Below the pieces are notes generated by a model. That model saw nothing but the letters and a program-made list of their open reading frames with translations. It ran no database searches and was not told the DNA's origin. A DNA stretch of 7,488 nt, taken from NCBI GenBank assembly GCA_031372705.1, contig JANMLV010000304.1, positions 1-7,488 of the forward strand. Reading direction: 5' to 3'. Positions 1-4,784 of the stretch are shown here, piece by piece. A program made the translations under genes and the position numbers. The stretch is from UBA7236 sp031372705 (lineage in GTDB: Bacteria; Bacteroidota; Bacteroidia; Chitinophagales; BACL12). Position 1 is the stretch's first letter. Every line of letters starts with the position of its first letter.

Positions 1-59
1 TTTTGAGGGGTGATGAAATCCATACTGCTTATTTTTCGAAAGGTAGTACATCTTTTTGA

Positions 60-126
60 AATTAATAGTTAGTTTTGAGTGGGCTGTAATGGTGGGGTGA
101 GTTTTTTCACACTCTGACGTTATGTG
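60..126 (+). repeat. Partial or degenerate attC-like site (site A), right boundary of an unseen upstream cassette
   Basis: The clearest part is the right-hand core GTTATGTGTA at 119-128, whose exact reverse complement TACACATAAC recurs at 737-746 just after the stop of the next gene. The segment TGTAATGGTGGGG at 85-97 resembles the left arm of site C (GCTATGGCGGG), which suggests the same repeat family. GAGTG at 77-81 can pair with CACTC at 110-114. I do not see a clear outer AAC box or a CCGCC right arm here, so the site is degenerate, rearranged, or only partly comparable to sites B and C. Confidence 0.4.
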
Positions 127-151
127 TAACTTTTAAAGACCGACAATAATA

Positions 152-730
152 ATGGGACTTGACATTCATATAGTAACAAACAACTACGAGGAACTTCATT
201 CGGCTGACTACGATGACGAAAAGAACGACTACTTCCACAAGCATACTTTGAGTAGAACATTTTGCAATTTTATGTGTCGACAAAATGTAGTTAGCCACGA
301 ACCAGAACTTGAACAAATTGGAAAAATAACAGGCGTTGACATTTCACTAATCTATGAAATGGAAAGTTATCCGGAGGAAGAAGGATTAGCGTTTTTTATT
401 GAGAAAGCCGACAGTGAAGAAGAGAAGCAGAAAATACGAAAGAAAGCAGAAGAAGATAAAGCCAAATTACAAGGGAACATAGATCAGGTGTTATTGACAA
501 TAACTGAATTGATTGAGAAGCTTAACTCAATAGACAACCTTCCATCCTTACTTCTACCGACCGACTTTGATTCTCTCGGAAATGAAGAATATTTTTCATC
601 ATTTAAGGTTGACAAAGGAGAAGGTTATATTGGAAACAATTTTGGACAAGACTTAAGAAACTTCAAGAGGTTCTTAGAATTTGCCAAGGACAAAGGAACA
701 ACAACAGTATGGTTTAGCTATGGGTGTTAA
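152..730 (+). CDS. Hypothetical acidic cytoplasmic protein, 192 aa, cassette cargo
   Basis: I do not recognise this protein. It begins MGLDIHIVTNN, has no signal peptide or membrane segment, and looks cytoplasmic. Residues 1-80 are mixed and acidic, with a Cys/His-containing stretch at about 28-49 (H29, H31, C38, C42, H49) that is not an obvious metal motif. Residues 84-128 are rich in E, K and L and probably form a long helix or coiled coil. The C-terminal 50 residues are globular and aromatic, ending TTTVWFSYGC. The ATG at 152 is preceded by an A/T-rich leader without a Shine-Dalgarno sequence, as is usual in Bacteroidota. It is the only gene between attC-like sites A and B, so it is probably transcribed alone or from an upstream array promoter. 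Small single-gene cargo of this kind is often defence-, toxin- or immunity-related in integrons, but nothing in the sequence shows that here. Confidence 0.75.
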   Translation: MGLDIHIVTNNYEELHSADYDDEKNDYFHKHTLSRTFCNFMCRQNVVSHEPELEQIGKITGVDISLIYEMESYPEEEGLAFFIEKADSEEEKQKIRKKAEEDKAKLQGNIDQVLLTITELIEKLNSIDNLPSLLLPTDFDSLGNEEYFSSFKVDKGEGYIGNNFGQDLRNFKRFLEFAKDKGTTTVWFSYGC

Positions 731-736
731 AAAAGC

Positions 737-750
737 TACACATAACAGCA
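737..750 (+). repeat. Left outer box of split attC-like site B
   Basis: TACACATAAC at 737-746 starts 6 bases after the stop codon at 730. It is the exact reverse complement of the cassette's left boundary at 119-128. It ends in AAC, as an integron R'' box does. The following AGCA would lead directly into the left arm at 4041-4059 if the IS1182 insertion were removed together with a 6-base duplication ACAGCA (745-750 and 4038-4043). The restored distance from AAC to GGCGG is then 20 bases, against 21 in intact site C. Confidence 0.5.
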
Positions 751-757
751 GTTACTG

Positions 758-765
758 TTGCACAA
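758..765. repeat. Left target-site duplication of the IS256-family element
   Basis: TTGCACAA at 758-765 recurs in direct orientation at 2242-2249, immediately outside the two ends of the IS256-family element. Eight bases is a normal duplication length for IS256-family transposition. The sequence lies inside the terminal inverted repeat of the IS1182-family element. Confidence 0.85.
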
Positions 766-810
766 GGTAGTGTAAAATAAACTGTGTCAAAGTTGTTTTC
801 ATATCGGGTA

Positions 811-919
811 ATGTCAACCGGAGCGAAGTTCTTGGGTAAAAATATTGGGGGCTCGAAGCCCCTAATATTTTTGAACCATCGGTATAAAGTTTCACCGTCG
901 CTTCGCTCTTGGGTGACAT
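811..919. repeat. Nested palindrome downstream of the IS256 transposase
   Basis: An outer pair ATGTCA (811-816) and TGACAT (914-919) encloses AGCGAAG (822-828) and CTTCGCT (901-907). Inside these is a 16-bp stem at 838-872: AAAAATATT, one G-T wobble, then GGGGCT, a CGA loop and the matching AGCCCC and AATATTTTT arm. The inner hairpin is GC-rich with A/T tracts on both sides, so it could terminate transcription in both directions. The whole block could also be a separate small palindromic element carried within the IS. Confidence 0.7.
838..872. terminator. Candidate bidirectional intrinsic terminator inside IS256 element
   Basis: A 16-bp stem with one wobble and a 3-base loop is flanked by A and T tracts (AAAAATATT on the left, AATATTTTT on the right). 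It lies 80 bases downstream of the transposase stop at 952. Read on the - strand it would end transposase transcription; read on the + strand it would stop read-through from gene 1. The function is inferred from shape only. Confidence 0.5.
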
Positions 920-951
920 AAAATTAATATTTATCATTAATATCGGCACAA

Positions 952-2175
952 TTAAATATTTAGACTTAATCGGTTTCCAAAAATGATGCTCAGTTGGGAG
1001 ACTGTTATTCCCCAATTATGTAATGGCGCAGTCCATTTTTTTTGTATGTTTTGTGTAGCTAAATAAATTAATTTTAATAAGGCCATATCACTCGTAAAAG
1101 CACCTTTGGTTTTGGTTACTTTTCTTATCTGACGATGATAACCTTCGATGGTATTTGTGGTATAAATTAATTTTCGGATTGCAGCCGGATATTTAAAGTA
1201 GGTGCTCAATTTACTCCAGTTGCGTTGCCAGGATTCTATAACTACCGGATATTTTTTATGCCATTTTTCTGCTAGTTTTTCAAGTTCCATTTCTGCCGTT
1301 TCAATATTTACCGCCTGGTATACCGGCTTTAAATTTTGCATAAATTCCTTCTGGTCCTTGCTTGCTACATATTTTAGTGAGTTACGGATCTGATGAACTA
1401 TGCAGCTCTGCACGTCTGTTTGTGCAAACACCGTAGAAATAGCTTCTGTAAAGCCTTTTAGGTTATCGGTGCAGGCTATCAAGATATCATTTACACCCCT
1501 ATTTTGTAAATCTGTTAATACACTCAGCCAAAAGTTGGCACCTTCAATTTCACTAACGTAACAACCTAATATTTCCTTTTTGCCTTCCGTTGTTATTCCT
1601 AAAATATTATATACACAACGGGTAACCATTTTGTGATCCTGCTTCACTTTATAATACATCGCATCCATCCATACAATGCAATACAAGGACTCTAAAGGCC
1701 GACTTTGCCATTCTGTTACCATTGGTATTACTTTATCGGTAATGCTCGATAGAGTGGCTGCAGATATGTCCGTATCATACATCTCTTTTATATGAGCTGA
1801 GATGTCTCTAAAACTCATCCCCAACCCATATAAACCGATTATCTTCTGTTCCAAACTTTCTGCTAAAATCGTTTCACGTTTGCGGACAATTTGAGGCTCA
1901 AATTCACTATCCCGGTCACGTGGTGTTGAAAGCTCAATAGTGCCTTCTGCCGTTTTTAATTTTTTAGTCGTTCGACCATTCTTTCGGTTGCCCTGATCCC
2001 GCTGACCTTCATCTAAATGAGCATCTAGTTCCGACTCTAGTGCAGCTTCTAAAAAATCTTTTAACAAAGGCGCAAACGCACCATCCTTGCCAAACAGGCT
2101 TTTGCCAGAGCGAAATTGCTCTATGGTCTTTTTTTTGAGTGCTTCGTAGTCGAAGTCTGGTTTCTGTTTTTCCAT
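952..2175 (-). CDS. IS256-family transposase, 407 aa, intact
   Basis: This is a mutator-type (Transposase_mut) DDE transposase that cuts and joins the ends of the surrounding element. The catalytic triad is visible: D171 in WMDAMYYK, D237 in ACTDNLKGF and E344 in NTIEGYHRQIRK. The conserved C-x2-H block CIVHQIRNSL is at 258-267. The N-terminal part has the family motif region GNRKNGRTTKKLKT (62-75), followed by ELSTPRDRDSEFEP (81-94) and the LYGLGMSFRDIS segment (115-126). The length of 407 aa matches the family, which runs near 400. The start ATG at 2175 lies about 65 bases inside the right end of the element. There is no frameshift or internal stop. Its orientation is opposite to the cassette genes. 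Confidence 0.96.
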   Translation of the reverse strand: MEKQKPDFDYEALKKKTIEQFRSGKSLFGKDGAFAPLLKDFLEAALESELDAHLDEGQRDQGNRKNGRTTKKLKTAEGTIELSTPRDRDSEFEPQIVRKRETILAESLEQKIIGLYGLGMSFRDISAHIKEMYDTDISAATLSSITDKVIPMVTEWQSRPLESLYCIVWMDAMYYKVKQDHKMVTRCVYNILGITTEGKKEILGCYVSEIEGANFWLSVLTDLQNRGVNDILIACTDNLKGFTEAISTVFAQTDVQSCIVHQIRNSLKYVASKDQKEFMQNLKPVYQAVNIETAEMELEKLAEKWHKKYPVVIESWQRNWSKLSTYFKYPAAIRKLIYTTNTIEGYHRQIRKVTKTKGAFTSDMALLKLIYLATQNIQKKWTAPLHNWGITVSQLSIIFGNRLSLNI

Positions 2176-2241
2176 CTTTTAAACTGGTTTTCAAAATTCA
2201 TAATAATTTTTGAATTTTGACACAGTTTATTTTACACTCTC

Positions 2242-2249
2242 TTGCACAA
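2242..2249. repeat. Right target-site duplication of the IS256-family element
   Basis: TTGCACAA here matches 758-765. The bases from 2250 onward (CTTCC...) continue the left end of the interrupted IS1182-family element. This can be checked against that element's right-end inverted repeat at 4023-4033. Confidence 0.85.
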
Positions 2250-2353
2250 CTTCCTAATGCCAGTAATTTATAATTAAAATCGTCCAAAACAATTGATTCT
2301 AGGCTATTTTAACGAATGCTGATTATTCCCCTGCTATTAATTTGCTAAAATTT

Positions 2354-2368
2354 GCATGATCCTCATGC
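2354..2368 (-). terminator. Hairpin just downstream of the IS1182 transposase
   Basis: GCATGA (2354-2359) and TCATGC (2363-2368) form a perfect 6-bp stem with a 3-base loop, 13 bases past the stop codon of the - strand transposase. On the - strand the stem is followed by AAATTTT. The stem is short and only moderately GC-rich, so terminator function is tentative. Confidence 0.35.
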
Positions 2369-2381
2369 GCTTAAAATGCAA

Positions 2382-3953
2382 TTAAAACCATCGATTTGTA
2401 TAATTTGGCAGTTGTTTCTCTTTTACTAATTTGTAATTTTTATTTGCAACCGGATTTAAGCGAATAAATTTTAAATATTTCTTCATATTGTAACATAATG
2501 ATGCCATTAAAACATGTTTATTCGCTTGTTTTATTCCTCTTGTATTCACTCTGCGCATACCCATAAAATTTAAAAGTGTGCCGAGAACAGGTTCTACTGT
2601 TTTACTTCGTATACGCACCATTGTTTTAGCGTAATCAGTTTGCATACGTTTATGCATGCGGTCGTAATATGGTTTATCTACTGTGTCATCAATCTTTTTA
2701 AATTTCGTTTTCTCTCCGGCACAACTTAATCTTAAAGGACAATTCTTACAATCCGTTTCACTGCTGCGATATGTTTTTTTATCATAACCTTTGCTGTCTG
2801 TTCTTATGCCTTTAAAAGTTAATATGGCTTTGTTACCTCGTTGGCATTCATACTGGTCTAATTCTTTGTTATAAATAAATCCTTCTCTTGTGTTGCGATA
2901 TTGTCCAAAGTTGGGAATGTAAGCTGTAACATTATTTTGTTCAGCATGCGCTAAAGCAGGCCCGCTGCTGTATGCAGTATCGGCTGCTATTTCTTCTATT
3001 GCAATTTGATTTTGTGCTAAATTATTTATTGCTTGATCTAAAATTGCAGGCAAACATTGGCTGTCTCGTTTATCTGCAAAATTTGCCATTGCCCCGGTGA
3101 TATCATGGTGTGCATCATCTACTGCCAACTGCCCAAAATAGTTGAGCTGACGTGCCTTTCCGGGCTTTACCGATATCCGTGCATCGGGGTCTGTGGGACT
3201 AAAATGCGTGTGATTGGATAAAAACTTTGGACGGATAATATCACCATGTTCATCAAGGTTATTTATTTTATTCGTTTGGCCAGTAGTATTAACGCTGCCG
3301 GGTTGGTCTTTATATTCGTTTGCTTTCCAGGCGTGGTGCTTATCTACCCATTTTTTTGTTGAGGCTTTTACGGTTTGATTTTCATTTGCCGGTTTTTCAT
3401 CGGTAACATTTTTAGGTTTTTCATCAGATTCATTTTCTAATGATTCAATGTATGCTGCGGCATCATCAACAATTTCTTTTTCCATTAATGAATCTAAACT
3501 CGCATTTGCTTTTATAAATGCAGAATCAATTGCTTGGCGCTTGCCCCTAACCATGCCTTGCTGCACACATAGTGACAATACTTTTTGAAATAATTGTAAA
3601 AATATTTCCTCACCATACAATTGTCGCGTTCTGCTCAATGTGCTATGCCATGGTAATGGTTCATCAATATCGTAACCAATAAAAAATAATATATCTAAGC
3701 GCATGGAAGCGGTACTCATAATTCTTCTATCGCTGCTAAGGTTTTCAAAATAACCTACCATCATTAATTTAAAAAACACAACCGGATCTATACTTTGCTG
3801 TCCTTCATCACCATAAAATGAGGCCGTCGCTTTATATAAAAAATTCAAATCCAATGCATTATCCAGCATGCGATAAAAATTATCAGCAGGTACACGGTCG
3901 CTTAATTGGAAATGGACAAATAATTTTTCGGAGTAGCTTTTTTTCCCTTGCAT
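2382..3953 (-). CDS. IS1182-family transposase, 523 aa, intact
   Basis: This DDE transposase has the layout typical of IS1182. The N-terminal InsH/DUF772-type domain spans about residues 15-115, with the motifs SIDPVVFFKLMMVGY and the SDRRI...MRLD segment. A variable, acidic, low-complexity insert lies at about 155-215. The catalytic DDE_Tnp_1 core spans about 220-495. Likely catalytic residues are D143 (QAIDSAFIKANAS), D325 (AADTAYSSG) and E454 (KTVEPVLGTL). A cysteine cluster C402-x2-C405-x5-C411 (DCKNCPLRLSC) is typical of the family and may bind zinc. The frame is open and full length. The start at 3953 is about 80 bases from the right end of the element. The separation of the first Asp from the core by the long insert is normal in this family. 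Confidence 0.94.
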   Translation of the reverse strand: MQGKKSYSEKLFVHFQLSDRVPADNFYRMLDNALDLNFLYKATASFYGDEGQQSIDPVVFFKLMMVGYFENLSSDRRIMSTASMRLDILFFIGYDIDEPLPWHSTLSRTRQLYGEEIFLQLFQKVLSLCVQQGMVRGKRQAIDSAFIKANASLDSLMEKEIVDDAAAYIESLENESDEKPKNVTDEKPANENQTVKASTKKWVDKHHAWKANEYKDQPGSVNTTGQTNKINNLDEHGDIIRPKFLSNHTHFSPTDPDARISVKPGKARQLNYFGQLAVDDAHHDITGAMANFADKRDSQCLPAILDQAINNLAQNQIAIEEIAADTAYSSGPALAHAEQNNVTAYIPNFGQYRNTREGFIYNKELDQYECQRGNKAILTFKGIRTDSKGYDKKTYRSSETDCKNCPLRLSCAGEKTKFKKIDDTVDKPYYDRMHKRMQTDYAKTMVRIRSKTVEPVLGTLLNFMGMRRVNTRGIKQANKHVLMASLCYNMKKYLKFIRLNPVANKNYKLVKEKQLPNYTNRWF

Positions 3954-4022
3954 ATGCTAAGGTAAACAAGCTTATTATGGTAGTAAAGTCTGTTTTAAAC
4001 AGTAAAATGTGTACATTTGTGT

Positions 4023-4033
4023 AGTTGTGCAAC
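4023..4033. repeat. Right terminal inverted repeat of the IS1182-family element
   Basis: AGTTGTGCAAC is the exact reverse complement of GTTGCACAACT. The latter is restored at the left end by removing the IS256 insertion (757-765 joined to 2250-2251). Beyond these 11 bp the two ends diverge with scattered matches. Confidence 0.7.
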
Positions 4034-4037
4034 GAGC

Positions 4038-4167
4038 ACAGCACATTTGCAATAGGCGGAATTTCGTGTTCCGCAGACAGTTTAGTGGTAGCCGAAAGTT
4101 TTGTGCTACGCATAAACATCTGTGTTAAAAACCCCGCCCATCGCAAATCTGCATAACGTTAACCACA
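4038..4167 (+). repeat. attC-like site B, main body
   Basis: The left arm GCACATTTGCAATAGGCGG (4041-4059) pairs with the right arm CCGCCCATCGCAAATCTGC (4134-4152) at 16 of 19 positions. The centre is itself structured. GCGGAA (4056-4061) pairs with TTCCGC (4069-4074). A second hairpin is built from ACAG/CTGT (4077-4080 with 4120-4123), TTTA/TAAA (4081-4084 with 4113-4116) and GTAGC/GCTAC (4088-4092 with 4105-4109). The right core GTTAACCACA at 4158-4167 leads into the next gene. In integron terms these would be the arms, variable terminal structure and R' box; the R'' box is at 737-746. Confidence 0.6.
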
Positions 4168-4778
4168 ATTTGAAAAAATGAAAGATAGTACTTTATTAAA
4201 GATTTATTTATTCATTGCAATTTTCTCACTTGGAATATCTGCAAAAGGACAAGACAGTTGTATCAATCTACTTAAGGAAGGACAAAAATATGTTTCGATT
4301 TCAAACCCAAAGAACATCTTAAGATTAGGCACAGAATGGGAACAAGTTGCTTTCTATGATAATTTAAAAGATTCTATGACTATTTATCTAGAGCCCCAAA
4401 GCATCAAGATACTTAGTAAAAATAGGATTAAGTATATAACAGCTGAAGATAAATTAACATTTAAAGGAAAAAAGGCATTTAAAATAGTTTTCGGTGGTCG
4501 TGGACCCGAAAAACAGAAATATGAAATAAAATATTATGACGAAAATTGTTTGATTTTGGAATCGACATTTACTAACAAAGGTTTTTATAACCGAAAGTTG
4601 GTTTATTATGAACAAAAGACTATTCGCTACCTCTGGAAAAAAAAATAAAATGTGGTTAACATCGGTTTGGTGCTATGGCGGGCTTTGTACTTCTATGGAA
4701 GATTTTTGCTAAATTCGTAATGAGAATTACAAAAAACGATTTGCCTCCAAAAACCGCCACATCAATTAACCGCAACCG
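4159..4778 (+). mobile_element. Candidate gene cassette 2, complete, 620 bp
   Basis: The unit runs from TT of core GTTAACCACA (4158-4167) to the G of the next core at 4778. It contains one gene that fills it: the start codon is 19 bases from the left edge, and the stop codon is 2 bases before the outer box TGTGGTTAAC at 4651-4660. That box is the exact 10-base reverse complement of the left core. This is the arrangement expected of an integron cassette. It is the only cassette in the window with both ends intact and matched. Confidence 0.55.
4178..4648 (+). CDS. Small secreted or periplasmic protein of unknown function, 156 aa, cassette cargo
   Basis: The N-terminus MKDSTLLKIYLFIAIFSLG followed by ISAKGQDS is a clear signal peptide, with probable cleavage near residue 24-25. 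This leaves about 131 residues outside the cytoplasm. The mature part is basic and rich in beta-type segments (YVSISN, MTIYLEP, SIKILS, KYITAED, FKIVFGG, YEIKYY, LILESTF, KLVYYEQ, IRYLW), suggesting a small beta-barrel or sandwich, possibly lipocalin-like. Two cysteines, C28 and C119, could form a disulphide. I do not recognise a named family. The ATG follows an A-rich leader (GAAAAA) without a Shine-Dalgarno sequence. It is a single gene enclosed between two attC-like sites. Confidence 0.75.
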   Translation: MKDSTLLKIYLFIAIFSLGISAKGQDSCINLLKEGQKYVSISNPKNILRLGTEWEQVAFYDNLKDSMTIYLEPQSIKILSKNRIKYITAEDKLTFKGKKAFKIVFGGRGPEKQKYEIKYYDENCLILESTFTNKGFYNRKLVYYEQKTIRYLWKKK

Positions 4779-4784
4779 TTATCC
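4651..4784 (+). repeat. attC-like site C, complete
   Basis: The outer left box TGTGGTTAAC (4651-4660) ends in AAC. The left arm CGGTTTGGTGCTATGGCGG (4663-4681) pairs with the right arm CCGCCACATCAATTAACCG (4754-4772) at 14 of 19 positions. The outer right core GTTATCC is at 4778-4784. The centre (4682-4753) is A/T-rich. The arms end in GGCGG and CCGCC as in site B, and the AAC-to-GGCGG distance is 21 bases, against 20 in restored site B. The overall length of about 134 bases fits the long end of known attC sites. The right core does not match the strict GTTRRRY consensus, so this may be a divergent class. Confidence 0.6.

Larger units (their letters stand above)
766..2241 (-). mobile_element. 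Complete IS256-family insertion sequence, 1476 bp
   Basis: The ends are imperfect terminal inverted repeats of 26 bp with 24 matches. The left end is at 766-791 and the right end at 2216-2241; both begin with G and share the block AGTGTAAAATAAACTG. They are flanked by an 8-bp direct duplication, TTGCACAA. The element carries one full-length transposase (952-2175) on the - strand. A non-coding segment of about 185 bp lies between the transposase stop and the left end and holds a large nested palindrome. Intact ends, duplication and open frame suggest a recent insertion that may still be active. Confidence 0.93.
757..4033 (-). mobile_element. IS1182-family insertion sequence, itself interrupted by an IS256-family element
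   Basis: The ends are marked by an 11-bp inverted repeat. GTTGCACAACT is restored on the left by joining 757-765 to 2250-2251, and AGTTGTGCAAC lies at 4023-4033. Without the IS256 insertion the element is about 1.79 kb, which fits the family. It carries one transposase (2382-3953, - strand) that starts about 80 bases inside the right end. The exact outer ends are uncertain. A flanking 6-base direct repeat ACAGCA at 745-750 and 4038-4043 would put them at 751 and 4037, with a slightly imperfect outer repeat. The target was the attC-like site after gene 1. Confidence 0.75.
120..4158 (+). mobile_element. Candidate gene cassette 1, interrupted by two nested insertion sequences
   Basis: If recombination occurs between G and TT of the core site, as in integrons, this cassette runs from TT at 120 to the G at 4158. 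It holds one gene (152-730), whose start codon lies 32 bases from the cassette edge and whose stop lies 6 bases before the TACACATAAC box. The 10 bases at its left boundary (119-128) are the exact reverse complement of 737-746. Without the insertion sequences the cassette would be roughly 760 bases. The cassette status is inferred from geometry; no integrase is visible. Confidence 0.45.

Noticed and set aside
3..59. Possible C-terminal tail of an upstream gene, reading LRGDEIHTAYFSKGSTSF then stop
   Set aside because: The composition looks protein-like and the stop would fall just before site A, but 18 codons at a window edge are too few to call a gene.
127..134. TAACTTTT as a Bacteroidota -7 promoter element (TAnnTTTG) before the 192-aa gene
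   Set aside because: The last base differs and there is no TTTG -33 element at suitable spacing; similar weak words are common in A/T-rich DNA.
107..316. 69-aa reading frame on the - strand
   Set aside because: It is antisense to the 192-aa gene and low in complexity, with no recognisable features; it is a shadow frame.
752..1015. 87-aa reading frame on the - strand in the IS256 tail
   Set aside because: It crosses the IS end, the nested palindrome and the 3' end of the transposase in another frame; there is no independent coding signal.
1202..1393. 63-aa + strand frame, and a 61-aa - strand frame at 2009-2194
   Set aside because: Both overlap the intact IS256 transposase in other frames.
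757..4033. Composite transposon made of the two insertion sequences
   Set aside because: The two elements belong to different families and one is nested inside the end of the other; they do not flank a cargo.
3818..4146. Frames of 68 aa (+) and 87 aa (-) around the right end of the IS1182 element
   Set aside because: They span the transposase start, the IS terminus and the attC-like palindrome; they are explained by those features.
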